Shown piece after piece: positions 8,617 through 17,604 of a stretch of DNA of 64,000 nt (positions within the stretch are counted from its first letter, which is position 1; every line of letters begins with the position of its first letter). The position numbers and the translations under genes are program-made. Source of the stretch: Streptomyces flavofungini (GTDB lineage Bacteria > Actinomycetota > Actinomycetes > Streptomycetales > Streptomycetaceae); the NCBI RefSeq assembly GCF_030388665.1, contig NZ_CP128846.1, positions 7,080,501-7,144,500 of the forward strand. The letters run 5' to 3'. The notes beneath the pieces were generated by a model, which made no database searches, was not told the origin of the DNA, and was given only the letters and a program-made list of their open reading frames with translations.

Positions 8617-9735
8617 GTGGTGCGCGGGAGACTGTCGCGGGGGCTTGTCTGGGGTGCCGCTCTTGTCGGGCTCGCCGTCTGTGGTGGGGTGGCCGCCCGT
8701 GCGGACGGGCGGGAGGCGCCGGGGGACGTCGAGTTCTGGGTGAACCCGGACACCCCGGCCGCACGGCAGATGGTCGCGTGGCGGCAGCAGGGGCGGCTCG
8801 CCGACGCCTGGTTCATGGGGCGCATCGCCGGGCGCGCCCAGGCCGAGTGGCTGTACGAGGACGCGGCGGCGGGGGCGGACGGCTCGGGCGGGACCCGGGA
8901 CGTGGTGCGCGGGTACGTCGAGAAGGCCGCCGCCGCCGGGCGTACCGCCGTGCTCGTCGCCTACTTCGTGCCGCACCGCGACTGCGGGGACTACTCGGCG
9001 GGGGGCGCACGCGACGCCGCGCACTACCGCGCGTGGATCGACGCCTTCGCCGAGGGGATCGGCACGCACTCCGCGTACGTCGTCGTCGAACCGGACGCCG
9101 TCGCCCAGGAGGTCGCCGGGTGCGCGGGCGTCGACGCCGCCGAGCGGTACGCGCTGCTCGCCCACGCCGTCACCCGGCTCAAGCAGCAGCCCGGCGCCAA
9201 GGTCTACCTCGACGCGGGCAACGCGAGCTGGATCCCCCAGGAGAGCCGCCTCGTCGAGCCGCTGCGCCAGGCAGGTGTCGACCGGGCCGACGGCTTCGCG
9301 CTCAACGTCTCCAACTACCGCACCACCGAGGAGACCGCCACGTACGGCCACCGCCTCGCCCGCGCCCTCGGTGGCGGCAAGCACTTCGTCATCGACACCA
9401 GCCGCAACGGCAACGGGCCCTACACGGGGGACGACAAGGCCTGGTGCAATCCGCCGGGCCGCGCCCTCGGCACCCCGCCCACCACCCGCACCGGCGACCC
9501 CGCCGTCGACGCCTTCCTGTGGATCAAGCGTCCGGGCGAGTCGGACGGCACGTGCCGGGGCGGGCCCGCCGCCGGGACGTGGTGGCCGGAGTACGCCCTC
9601 GGACTCGCCGTCCGGGCGCGCGCGGCGCACCTGGTGGCTCCGGCCACGGGCGTTCCCGGCGTGCGGGATGTTCCGGGAGGGCCCGACGATCCGGGAGCGC
9701 GGGACGCATCCGGTGGTCAGGGGCGCCAGACGTAG
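8617..9735 (+). CDS. Secreted glycoside hydrolase family 6 protein
   Basis: A 372-residue protein with an N-terminal signal sequence (basic VVRGRLSR, hydrophobic GLVWGAALVGLAVCGGVA, cleavage near ARA). The mature part is a single GH6 catalytic domain. The conserved Asp residues of the family are present in HRDCG, in VVVEPDAVAQ and in IDTSRNGNGP, and the substrate-tunnel words WCNPPGRALG and LWIKRPGESDGTC are intact. GH6 enzymes are inverting beta-1,4-glucanases. No carbohydrate-binding module is attached, only a Gly/Pro/Asp-rich tail of about 30 residues. GGAG lies 6 bases before GTG 8617; GTG 8605 is an alternative start. The last 19 bases overlap the convergent GNAT gene. Confidence 0.88.
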   Translation: MVRGRLSRGLVWGAALVGLAVCGGVAARADGREAPGDVEFWVNPDTPAARQMVAWRQQGRLADAWFMGRIAGRAQAEWLYEDAAAGADGSGGTRDVVRGYVEKAAAAGRTAVLVAYFVPHRDCGDYSAGGARDAAHYRAWIDAFAEGIGTHSAYVVVEPDAVAQEVAGCAGVDAAERYALLAHAVTRLKQQPGAKVYLDAGNASWIPQESRLVEPLRQAGVDRADGFALNVSNYRTTEETATYGHRLARALGGGKHFVIDTSRNGNGPYTGDDKAWCNPPGRALGTPPTTRTGDPAVDAFLWIKRPGESDGTCRGGPAAGTWWPEYALGLAVRARAAHLVAPATGVPGVRDVPGGPDDPGARDASGGQGRQT

Positions 9736-10223
9736 CGGACGTCCGGCTCGCGTTCCTCGTTGTCCGCGCCGTCCGTCCAGGCGTCCGCGGTGAAGCCGTG
9801 GCGTTCGTAGAAGCGGTGCGCGGGCTCGTTGACCTGGAAGGTACGCAGGCAGAGGCCGGTGGGGGCCTGATCCTTGGCCAGGGCGACGAAGCGGTCGCCG
9901 ATGCCGCGCCCGCGCCACTCGGGCGCCAGGTACAGCTGGCTCAGTTCGGCCGGCGGGATCGGTGGCGCCGGTGCGCAGGTCTCGTGCGGTCCGGGGGCCT
10001 CGATGACCATCATGCCCACGACCTCGCCCGCCGCCTCCGCCACCCACGTGCCGCCCCGCCCCACCACCACGTACCGGAAGAAGTCCCGGACCTCGTCGTC
10101 GGAGTGGGCGCGGCGCACGGTCGGCAGCGCCGCGTCGTACGAGCGCAGGTACACGTCGGCCACGGCGAGCGCGTCCGCGTCGGTGGCGGGGCGCAGGACG
10201 ACGGTGGCGGCCGGAGGGGTCAC
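9717..10223 (-). CDS. GNAT family N-acetyltransferase
   Basis: A 168-residue GNAT enzyme. LRPATDADALAVADVYLRSY starts the fold, LSQLYLAPEWRGRGIGDRF holds the acetyl-CoA pyrophosphate loop (RGRGIG), and FQVNEPAHRFYERHGF is the C-terminal signature. It transfers an acetyl group from acetyl-CoA to an unknown amine. Its GTG start overlaps the stop of the RidA-like gene by 4 bases (GTGA), which indicates co-translation. The 3' end overlaps the GH6 gene tail-to-tail. Confidence 0.87.
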   Translation of the reverse strand: MTPPAATVVLRPATDADALAVADVYLRSYDAALPTVRRAHSDDEVRDFFRYVVVGRGGTWVAEAAGEVVGMMVIEAPGPHETCAPAPPIPPAELSQLYLAPEWRGRGIGDRFVALAKDQAPTGLCLRTFQVNEPAHRFYERHGFTADAWTDGADNEEREPDVRYVWRP

Positions 10224-10657
10224 GCGCCGGACCCGGTGGGCACGACGGCCGTGGCGGTGATCTCCACCAGTTGGCCGGGGTAGCCGAGCACGGTCACGCC
10301 GAGGAGCGTCGAGGTGTGCGGGCGTTCGGCGAGGAGCCCGGAAGCGCGGACCACGTCCCACACCCGCGACAGCGCCCCGGGCTCGTCCCCGACGACGTAC
10401 ACCGTGCTCGCCACCACCTGCGAGAGATCGCTGCCGATGGCGCGCAGGGCCTCGTCGAGGTTGGCGATGACCTGCTGTGCCTGGAGGACCGGGTCGTCCG
10501 CGCCGACGAGGTTGCCTTCGGCGTCCAGAGGGACGGAACCGGCCATGAACGCGAGGCGCGTACCGGCTTCCACGACGGCCGCGTGGGCGTATCCGGGGGG
10601 CGGGAAGAGGCTGGGGACGACGGTTCGGTGGACAGGGTCGGTCGGGTCGAGAGTCAT
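10220..10657 (-). CDS. RidA/YjgF-family protein, atypical
   Basis: A 145-residue protein of the RidA/YER057c/UK114 family: LAFMAGSVPLDAEGNLVG, QAQQVIANLDEALRAIGSDL, VASTVYVVGDEP and QLVEITATAVV. RidA deaminates reactive enamines and imines formed by PLP enzymes. The arginine that archetypal RidA carries about nine residues before the IEIEA-like strand is not seen here (VTVLGYPGQLVEI), so this is likely a Rid subgroup without the classic deaminase site. ATG 10657 is chosen because the family core begins directly after it; an upstream GTG at 10714 is less likely. Translationally coupled to the GNAT gene. Confidence 0.83.
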   Translation of the reverse strand: MTLDPTDPVHRTVVPSLFPPPGYAHAAVVEAGTRLAFMAGSVPLDAEGNLVGADDPVLQAQQVIANLDEALRAIGSDLSQVVASTVYVVGDEPGALSRVWDVVRASGLLAERPHTSTLLGVTVLGYPGQLVEITATAVVPTGSGA

Positions 10658-10738
10658 GAGGGCATCGTGCGGTGCCGGGCAGTGGGGGCGCATCCGGATT
10701 TCGGGGGCGCCCACCGCCGACAGCCGCCCGTGCGGGGA

Positions 10739-11749
10739 TCAGCGCACCTGTGCCGGTGAACTGGCGCCCCGCACCCGCAGCTCGGGCGTGCCCGTGCCGT
10801 CCGCCCGCGCCGTCCAGATGTCCTGCTTGCGGCCCCCCTCGCGGGCCGGCAGCGCGTACGCCAGCGTGTCGTTGTCCAGCCAGGCCGCCTGGTCGTCGAC
10901 GCTGTGGCGTTCGGCGAGGGGCTGTTCGCGCATGGTGCGCAGGTCGAGGACGTACAGGCGCCAGGGGTCCTTCGTGCCGCCGCGGACCCGCTTCTTGAAG
11001 GCGAGGCGGGTGTTGTCGGGGGACAGGGACGGGCACTCCACGTTCTCGCGCAGGGCGCGGGCCGACCACTTCCGCATGTCGCCCTGGACCAGGTACGTCC
11101 TGCCCTTCGTCGAGACGGTGGCGTAGAAGCGGTTGTCGTCGCGGGCGAAGGTGACGCCCCAGTAGTTGACGTCGGGGGAGTGGTAGCGGCGGCCGTCGAT
11201 CGTGAGGGGGATCTCCTCCATGTTCTTGACCAGGTAGCCGGTGCGGGTGTCCAGGATCGAGGTGCGGGTGGAGAAGGACGAGTCGCCGCCCGCGTAACTG
11301 TCGCCGGTGGTGAACATCGTCCACGACAGCATCCGGCCGGACGCCGACACGCGTGCCCGGTTCGGGATGCCGGTGAGCGCCACGCGCCGCTTCTCGCGCA
11401 GCCGCTCGTCGAGGACCACGGCGTACGACTTCGGCGGGATGCCGGGGCGGCGCAGCAGGCACAGGGCGGTGCCCCCGGCGGCGTAGAAGCGTTCGCAGGA
11501 AGGGCCGCCCGGGGTGCGGGGGCCGGTGCCGGACGCGGACAGGCGGGCGACGCGGCCCGCGCCCGCCTGCGTCGAGCGGAAGTAGAGGTGGCCGGGGTCG
11601 AGGGCGAACTCCGAGCGGGAGGCGATCGGTTCGGCCCGGTGGACGGCGCGCACGGTGTACGTGACGGCCACGGCGGCGAGCAGGGCCGCGGCCGCCACGA
11701 CGGAGACGACGCGCAGGCGGGTGGACGCCCCGGGCGGGGTGAGGGTCAT
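10739..11749 (-). CDS. Membrane-anchored beta-propeller (TolB-like) protein
   Basis: A 336-residue protein. Residues about 13-35 form an N-terminal signal anchor (VVSVVAAAALLAAVAVTYTV). The rest looks like a propeller of WD40-like/TolB type: repeated strand pairs with SPDNTRLAFKKR, WRLYVLDLRTMREQPL, LDNDTLAYALP and DIWTARADGTG. It would face the outside of the membrane. The ATG overlaps the stop of the MFS gene by 4 bases (ATGA), so the two are coupled and may work together. No catalytic residues are recognised. No function can be assigned beyond a sensing or binding scaffold. Confidence 0.7.
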   Translation of the reverse strand: MTLTPPGASTRLRVVSVVAAAALLAAVAVTYTVRAVHRAEPIASRSEFALDPGHLYFRSTQAGAGRVARLSASGTGPRTPGGPSCERFYAAGGTALCLLRRPGIPPKSYAVVLDERLREKRRVALTGIPNRARVSASGRMLSWTMFTTGDSYAGGDSSFSTRTSILDTRTGYLVKNMEEIPLTIDGRRYHSPDVNYWGVTFARDDNRFYATVSTKGRTYLVQGDMRKWSARALRENVECPSLSPDNTRLAFKKRVRGGTKDPWRLYVLDLRTMREQPLAERHSVDDQAAWLDNDTLAYALPAREGGRKQDIWTARADGTGTPELRVRGASSPAQVR

Positions 11750-13143
11750 GGGGTGCCTTCCGGGGGTGCGTGGGGTTTCTCCGGGGGCGCGTGCGGCTCT
11801 TCGGGTACGGGGGTGGGGGCGAGGGCCGGTGCCGTGGTCTGCGGCGTGCCCTCCGTCGACCGCAGCAGCACCGCCCCGCCCGCGAGCGCCACTGTCAGCG
11901 CGAGCGCCGCGCACGTCAGGGCCGCGCCGATGCCCCACAGCGTCCAGGCCGCGCCGAACCCCGCCGCGGCGAGCAGCCGGCTGAGCGCCTGGCCCGTCTG
12001 GAGCACCGCCATGCCGCTCGCCCGCCGCCCCTCCGGCAGGCACGGTGTGGCCAGGGCCATCAGGACGCCGTCGGTCGCCGCGTAGAACACGCCGAGCGCG
12101 AGCAGCACCCCGACGAGCAGCGTCCGGCCGCCGGTGGGCAGGAGCAGCAGGACGTACGCGGCGAGCAGCGCGCCGTGCCCCGCGAGGAACGGGCCGCGGC
12201 GCCCGACGCGGTCGGCGAGCCGTCCCACCGGCACGGCGAGCAGCAGATACACCGCCGCCGTACCGAGCGGAAGCAGCGGGAACCAGCTCTCCGCGAAGTC
12301 CAGGCGCCGCTGCAGCAGCAGATAGAGGAAGGCGTCCCCGACGGTCGCCGCGCCGAGCAGCGCGGCGGCGGCGCAGACGCGGCGGAAGGCGGGGACGCGC
12401 AGGAGCGTGAGGGCCTTGCGGGGGCGGGACGCCGGTGCCGTGGCGGGCGCGGTGGGCAGTGCCCCCCGGCCCGGCACGAACGCCACCAGGAGCAGCACCC
12501 CGAAGAGCCCGAAGCAGAAGCTGACGACGAACACCGCGTCGTAGGCGTCCGCCGTCACCCACAGCAGCGCGAACGCCGCCAGCGGGCCGAGCAGCGCGCC
12601 CGTCGTGTCCATCGCCCGGTGCACGCCGAACGCCCGGCCGAGGCCGTCCGGCGGACTGCTCAGCGAGATCAGCGCGTCCCGGGGCGCGGTCCGCACGCCC
12701 TTGCCGAGGCGGTCCGCGGCGATCGCCGCCCCGATCCCGGCCGTGGCGCCGCCCGCGAGCAGCAGACCGAGCCGGGACAGCGCGGACAGCAGGTACCCGG
12801 AGCCCGCGACGAGCTTGTGCCGCCCGCCGCGGTCGGCCGCGTACCCGCCGAGGAGCCGTACGAACGCCGTGGCGCCGTTGTAGAGACCGTCGAGGAAACC
12901 GAACGCCAGCGGGGACAGGCCGAGGCCGAGGACGAAGTACAGCGGGAGGATCGCCGCGACCATCTCCGAGGAGATGTCGGTGACGAGGCTGACGGCGCCG
13001 AGCGCGAGGACGGGTCCGGTGACGCGACCGCGCCCCTTGCCCTTGCGCCCGTCGCCCTTCCCGGCGTTCCCGCCCTCGCCCGCGCCCTTGCCCTTCTTCT
13101 TGTCCTTGGCCGTGGCGACGGCGTCCGTGGTGGCCAGATACAT
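11746..13143 (-). CDS. MFS transporter with Lys/Gly-rich leader
   Basis: A 465-residue major facilitator with about 12 transmembrane helices. LGAVSLVTDISSEMVAAILPLYF and GGYAADRGGRHKLVAGSGY (the motif A loop between helices 2 and 3), then RLGKGVRTAPRDALIS, are typical of a drug/metabolite exporter subgroup. The first 40 residues are cytoplasmic and very basic with Lys/Gly runs (KDKKKGKGAGEG). The C-terminus has PHAPPEKPHAPPEG repeats. It lies 21 bases after the metallophosphoesterase and overlaps the propeller gene, so the three probably form an operon. Substrate unknown. Confidence 0.85.
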   Translation of the reverse strand: MYLATTDAVATAKDKKKGKGAGEGGNAGKGDGRKGKGRGRVTGPVLALGAVSLVTDISSEMVAAILPLYFVLGLGLSPLAFGFLDGLYNGATAFVRLLGGYAADRGGRHKLVAGSGYLLSALSRLGLLLAGGATAGIGAAIAADRLGKGVRTAPRDALISLSSPPDGLGRAFGVHRAMDTTGALLGPLAAFALLWVTADAYDAVFVVSFCFGLFGVLLLVAFVPGRGALPTAPATAPASRPRKALTLLRVPAFRRVCAAAALLGAATVGDAFLYLLLQRRLDFAESWFPLLPLGTAAVYLLLAVPVGRLADRVGRRGPFLAGHGALLAAYVLLLLPTGGRTLLVGVLLALGVFYAATDGVLMALATPCLPEGRRASGMAVLQTGQALSRLLAAAGFGAAWTLWGIGAALTCAALALTVALAGGAVLLRSTEGTPQTTAPALAPTPVPEEPHAPPEKPHAPPEGTP

Positions 13144-13164
13144 CTGCGCGACACCCGGGCCGGG

Positions 13165-14133
13165 TCAGCGGCAGCTGTACGACGGGCTGGTGTCCTTCGT
13201 GGACCCGTCCGTGCCGATCAGCTTCCAGGAGAAGCCCGTGTCGGTGAAGTCGAGCTTCACGACGCCATAGGTGTTGGTGATCCGCTTCTGGCTGTTGGGC
13301 TGGACCTCCTCGATCTTGTACGGGTTCGCTCCGCCCGTACCGGCGAGGATCTCCACGATGCCGCTCGAACTCGCCGAGCCGTTCGACTTCTGCGGCGCGA
13401 ACCGCTCGTAGTGGTGGTCGTGGCCGCCGAGGACCAGCTCCGCCTTCGCGGCTTCGAGCAGCTTCCAGACCTGCTTGCCGACGGGGTTGTTGCCGTGCTC
13501 GCCGGAGGAGAACAGCGGGTGGTGCCAGTACGCGGCCACGCACTTCTTGGAGTTCGCGGCCAGGTCCTTCTTCAGCCACTCGATCTGCGAGCTGCTGTCG
13601 AAGCTGTTGGAGTCGAGCGCGATGAAGTGCCAGTTGTCCTGGTCGAAGCTGTAGTAGCTCTTGCCGTTGGGGTAGGCGACCGAGCCGAAGTAGGACTTGT
13701 AGCCCTTGAGCGGGCCCGCCGGGTCGTACGTCTCGTGGTTGCCCGGCACCGGCTTGGTCTTGTCCTTGAAGGCGCCCCAGGTGGTCGCGTAGTACTTCTT
13801 GAAGTCCTTCAGGCGGGCGTCGTCGTACTGGTTGTCGCCCATCGTCAGCACGAACTTCGGGTCGAGCCGCTGGACGAGCGCGGCCGTCTTCGGGTGCGCG
13901 CAGTCGCTGTCGCTCTTGGTGCACTGCTCGGCGATGTCGCCCACCGCCACGGCGGAGAAGGCGGCCCGCGGCGACGCCGCGGCGTCGGCCTCGTCGGCCG
14001 GCGACCACAGGAGCACGCCGCCGACCACGGCGAGTGCGGTGGCCGAGGCGGCCGGAATGACCCAACGGGCCTTGGGTGTACGGGAGTTGGGGGTCGAGCC
14101 GGAGGTGTTGGTGGTTCGGGGGATGAGCGGCAT
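13165..14133 (-). CDS. Secreted metallophosphoesterase
   Basis: A 322-residue calcineurin-like phosphoesterase, exported by an N-terminal signal (WVIPAASATALAVVGGVLLW, followed by an Ala-rich site). The dinuclear metal motifs are all visible in order: VGDIAEQC, then MGDNQYDDARL (GDxxY), then GNHETYD, then YWHHPLFSSGEH, then GGHDHHYERF. This order resembles purple acid phosphatase-like and alkaline phosphatase D-like extracytoplasmic enzymes. ATG 14133 follows AGGAG by 6 bases. It is first in the leftward run and lies downstream of the palindrome at 14255. A role in phosphate scavenging is inference. Confidence 0.9.
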   Translation of the reverse strand: MPLIPRTTNTSGSTPNSRTPKARWVIPAASATALAVVGGVLLWSPADEADAAASPRAAFSAVAVGDIAEQCTKSDSDCAHPKTAALVQRLDPKFVLTMGDNQYDDARLKDFKKYYATTWGAFKDKTKPVPGNHETYDPAGPLKGYKSYFGSVAYPNGKSYYSFDQDNWHFIALDSNSFDSSSQIEWLKKDLAANSKKCVAAYWHHPLFSSGEHGNNPVGKQVWKLLEAAKAELVLGGHDHHYERFAPQKSNGSASSSGIVEILAGTGGANPYKIEEVQPNSQKRITNTYGVVKLDFTDTGFSWKLIGTDGSTKDTSPSYSCR

Positions 14134-14254
14134 GTCCGTCTCCTGATCGCGTGGGGGTGGCGCGTGGGGGGTGCGGGAGATGCGTCCGGTGGTGCTGTCC
14201 CAGGAATGGTGGCGAGGGGGCATGTGCGCGTCAAGATTGTTGACCAATAATTGT

Positions 14255-14269
14255 TAGGAAAGTTTCCTA
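14255..14269. promoter_or_regulatory. Palindrome TAGGAAA-G-TTTCCTA, candidate operator
   Basis: A perfect inverted repeat with 7-base arms around one G, inside an AT-rich island of this GC-rich DNA (AATAATTGTTAGGAAAG). It lies in the 297-base divergent gap between the metallophosphoesterase (starting 122 bases to the left) and the SNF2 gene (162 bases to the right). Symmetry and position suggest a repressor or activator site for the secreted phosphoesterase. The rest of this gap shows no gene. Confidence 0.5.
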
Positions 14270-14430
14270 CCGTGGGGTGGGGCGGCCGCGTGGAGTACGG
14301 CGACGCGGTGGTCGCGCGGGGCTAGCGGCGGGGCGAACGCACAGGTCCGAAGGGTGCGCGGGGCGCGCGGGCGGACTCGACGCCGAGGTGGGGTGGGGGG
14401 TCGCCTTAGGGTGGCGGTGGGAGCTGACGG

Positions 14431-17400
14431 GTGCGTGCGCGAGTGACGGGTGAAGTGATGGCGGTGACGGCTGGCGGTGCCGCGGTGGCCTCTGCCGGTG
14501 TTCGCCGTGCCGTGGCCGGGGGTCCTGCCGACGAGGGTCCCGCCGCCGACGGCGCCGCCCGCGCCGTTCTCGTGCGAACCTGCGCTGCCGTCTTTCTGCC
14601 CGCCGAGGTGCCCCGCGACGGCGTGCTCGCGTGGTGGCGGCCGGACGGCGGGGAACTGCCCGACGTGCCCGGCGCTGGGGGCACGGGAGGCACGGGAGGC
14701 ACGGGAACGTGGGGGCGGGGGGAGCTGACCGTCGTGCGCCGTCATGGCGCGGGGGTGCGCAGGCGGGTCGTGCCCGCGCTGTTCGCGCCGGTGGGGGAAG
14801 GGGTGGAGGTGTTGCTGGGGGGTGCTGGTGGTGAGGTGGCCCGTGCCGAGGCCCAGGGCCGCGCTCGCGCCGACGGCTCCGCCCGCCCCCATCGTCGCCC
14901 GGCCGTCGTCGCTCGCCCCGCCGCGCACCCCGCCGCCGCGTGCTGGGAAGCCGCCGCCCGGCACGCCCTGCACCTCGCCGCCCGGGGCAGGCTGCTGCCC
15001 GGCCTGACCGATGCCGACGTGGACGCGTGGCGGGCCGGGCCGCTCGGCGCCGAGGACGTCGCGCACCTGCGGGCCATCGCCGCCGCCCTGCCTCCGGAAG
15101 CGCATGCCGCGCCCCTGCCCGGCGCCCGCGCGCCGCTGCTGTTGCCCGAGCCGTACGCGCTGGTCAGGGCATTCGTCGACGCGGTCCTCGACGTCCTGCC
15201 GCGCACCCCGGCCGCCGCGTACGCCGTCGGCGCGCCCTTCGCCGCCCGTGCCCCGCAGTCGCTGCCCGGTGCGCGCGAGTGGGCGGCGGAGGTGGCGGCC
15301 GGGCAGGACGCGGGGGTGCGGGTGTCGCTGCGGGTGGATCTGCGGGCGCACGACCTGTTCGACGGGGAGGAGGAGGGTGCCGGGGCGGGCGAAGGGCTCG
15401 CCCCGGCCGGGGCCGGTGGGGGTGCCGGGGTCGGCGAGGGTGCCGCCGCCGGGGCCGCTGCCGCCGTCCTCCAGGTGCACAGCCTCGCCGACCCCACCCT
15501 CGTCGTCGACGCCGCGCGGCTCTGGGAGGGCGCCGAGCACTTCGGGCCGCGCGCCAAGGCCCAGACGCTGCTCGCGGTACGCCGGGCCGCCCGCGTCTGG
15601 CCGCCGCTCGGGCGCCTCGCCGACCGGCCGCGCCCCGACGTGCTCCCGCTCACCGAGGCCGAGCTGTACGACCTCCTGGGCGCCACCGCGACCCGGCTCG
15701 GCGCGGCCGGGGTCGACGTGCACTGGCCGCGGGAGCTGTCGCGGGAGCTGACCGCGACCGCCGTGGTGCGGCCCGCTCCGGGCACGGCCGCTGACAACTT
15801 CGACTTCTTCAAGACCGAGCAACTGCTCGAATTCCGCTGGCAGTTGGCGCTCGGCCCGCACAGGGGCGAAAGCGGGGACGGTGACCCCGGCACCGAGGAG
15901 GGCGGCTCCCCGCTCACCGAGGCCGAGATGGACGCCCTCGCCGAGGCCCACCGCCCCATCGTGCGACTGCGCGACCAGTGGGTCCTCGTCGACCCCGATC
16001 TCGTCCGCAAGGCCCGCAAGCGCGACCTGGGCCTGCTCGACCCCGTGGACGCCCTCACGGTCGCGCTCACCGGCGCCGCCGAGGTGGACGGCGAACGCGT
16101 GCCCGCCGTACCCACCGGCGCCCTCGCCCACCTGCGCGAACGCCTCACCGGCGACCCGCACCCCGTCCCGCAGCCACCCGCGCTCAAGGCCACCCTGCGC
16201 GACTACCAGCTCCGCGGCCTGGCCTGGCTCGACCGCATGACCGCGCTCGGCCTCGGCGGCTGCCTCGCCGACGACATGGGGCTCGGCAAGACCGTCACCC
16301 TCATCGCCCTGCACCTGCACCGGGCGCGCCCCGAACCGACCCTCGTCGTCTGCCCCACCTCCCTCCTCGGCAACTGGCAGCGCGAGATCGAACGCTTCGC
16401 GCCTGATGTCCCCGTACGCCGCTTCCACGGCGCGGGCCGCAGCCTCGACGACGTACCCGACGGCGCCCTCGTCCTCACCACGTACGGCACGATGCGCACC
16501 AGCGCCGCCGAACTCGCCGCCCGCGACTGGGACCTGGTCGTCGCCGACGAGGCGCAGCACGTGAAGAACCCGCACGCGGCGACGGCCCGGGCGCTGCGCA
16601 CCCTTCCCGCCGCCGCGCGCGTCGCCCTCACCGGCACGCCCGTCGAGAACAACCTCTCCGAGCTGTGGGCCCTCCTCGACTGGACCACCCCCGGGCTGCT
16701 CGGCCCGCTCAAGGCGTTCCGCGCCCGGCACGCCCGCCTCGCCGAGGCCGGCGGCTCCCCCGAGAGCGACGAGGCCGTGGCCCGGCTCGCCCGCCTCGTC
16801 CGCCCCTTCCTCCTGCGCCGCAAGAAGTCCGACCCGGGCATCGCCCCCGAACTGCCCCCGAAGACGGAGACCGACCACCCCGCGCCCCTCACCCGCGAGC
16901 AGATCGCGCTCTACCAGGCGGTGGTGCGCGAGACGCTCGCCCGCATCGAGGCCGCCGACGGCATCGCCCGCCGCGGCCTGGTCATGAAGCTGCTCATGGC
17001 TCTCAAGCAGATCTGCAACCACCCCGCGCAGTACCTCAAGGACAGCGCCGCCCTCACCGGCACCGGCCGCTCCCGCTCCGGCAAGCTGGAACTCCTCGAC
17101 GAGCTCCTCGACACGATCCTGGCGGAGGACGGCTCGGTCCTGGTCTTCACGCAGTACGTCGAGATGGCGCGGCTCCTCGAAGCCCACCTGACCGCGCGCG
17201 GCGTACCCACCCAACTCCTGCACGGCGGTACGCCGGTGGCCGCGCGCGAGACGATGGTGGACCGCTTCCAGGCGGGCGAGGTCCCGGTCTTCCTGCTCTC
17301 CCTCAAGGCCGCGGGCACCGGCCTGAACCTGACCCGCGCGAGCCACGTCGTGCACTACGACCGCTGGTGGAACCCCGCCGTCGAGGACCAGGCCACCGAC

Positions 17401-17604
17401 CGCGCGTACCGCATCGGCCAGACCCAGCCCGTCCAGGTCCACCGCCTCATCACCGAGGGCACGGTCGAGGACCGCATCGCCGAACTCCTCGCCGCCAAGC
17501 AGGCCCTCGCGGACGCGGTGCTCGGCGACGGCGGCGACGCGGCCCTCACGGAGCTGTCGGACGCGGAGCTGTCGGAGCTGGTGACGTTGCGGAGGGTGCG
17601 ATGA
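14431..17604 (+). CDS. SNF2-family DEAD/DEAH-type helicase
   Basis: A 1057-residue protein. The N-terminal half (about 1-590) is a long SNF2-associated region (VHWPRELSRELTATAVV, FKTEQLLEFRWQLALG, LTEAEMDALAEAHRPIVRLR). The C-terminal half is the motor: DDMGLGKTVT near residue 613 (Walker A), DEAQHVKN near 706 (Walker B), LTGTPVENNLSELWALLDW, SLKAAGTGLNLTRASHV and DRAYRIGQ. Such ATPases remodel or translocate on DNA. GTG 14431 follows GGTGGGAG by 7 bases. It is coupled by ATGA overlap to the SWIM gene, a pair repeatedly found in actinobacteria. Confidence 0.92.
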   Translation: MRARVTGEVMAVTAGGAAVASAGVRRAVAGGPADEGPAADGAARAVLVRTCAAVFLPAEVPRDGVLAWWRPDGGELPDVPGAGGTGGTGGTGTWGRGELTVVRRHGAGVRRRVVPALFAPVGEGVEVLLGGAGGEVARAEAQGRARADGSARPHRRPAVVARPAAHPAAACWEAAARHALHLAARGRLLPGLTDADVDAWRAGPLGAEDVAHLRAIAAALPPEAHAAPLPGARAPLLLPEPYALVRAFVDAVLDVLPRTPAAAYAVGAPFAARAPQSLPGAREWAAEVAAGQDAGVRVSLRVDLRAHDLFDGEEEGAGAGEGLAPAGAGGGAGVGEGAAAGAAAAVLQVHSLADPTLVVDAARLWEGAEHFGPRAKAQTLLAVRRAARVWPPLGRLADRPRPDVLPLTEAELYDLLGATATRLGAAGVDVHWPRELSRELTATAVVRPAPGTAADNFDFFKTEQLLEFRWQLALGPHRGESGDGDPGTEEGGSPLTEAEMDALAEAHRPIVRLRDQWVLVDPDLVRKARKRDLGLLDPVDALTVALTGAAEVDGERVPAVPTGALAHLRERLTGDPHPVPQPPALKATLRDYQLRGLAWLDRMTALGLGGCLADDMGLGKTVTLIALHLHRARPEPTLVVCPTSLLGNWQREIERFAPDVPVRRFHGAGRSLDDVPDGALVLTTYGTMRTSAAELAARDWDLVVADEAQHVKNPHAATARALRTLPAAARVALTGTPVENNLSELWALLDWTTPGLLGPLKAFRARHARLAEAGGSPESDEAVARLARLVRPFLLRRKKSDPGIAPELPPKTETDHPAPLTREQIALYQAVVRETLARIEAADGIARRGLVMKLLMALKQICNHPAQYLKDSAALTGTGRSRSGKLELLDELLDTILAEDGSVLVFTQYVEMARLLEAHLTARGVPTQLLHGGTPVAARETMVDRFQAGEVPVFLLSLKAAGTGLNLTRASHVVHYDRWWNPAVEDQATDRAYRIGQTQPVQVHRLITEGTVEDRIAELLAAKQALADAVLGDGGDAALTELSDAELSELVTLRRVR

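Noticed and set aside
10739..14065. A very long minus-strand frame that joins the propeller gene to DNA upstream
   Set aside because: Only the part from ATG 11749 has a coherent fold. The upstream part is a frame-shifted shadow of the MFS and phosphoesterase genes.
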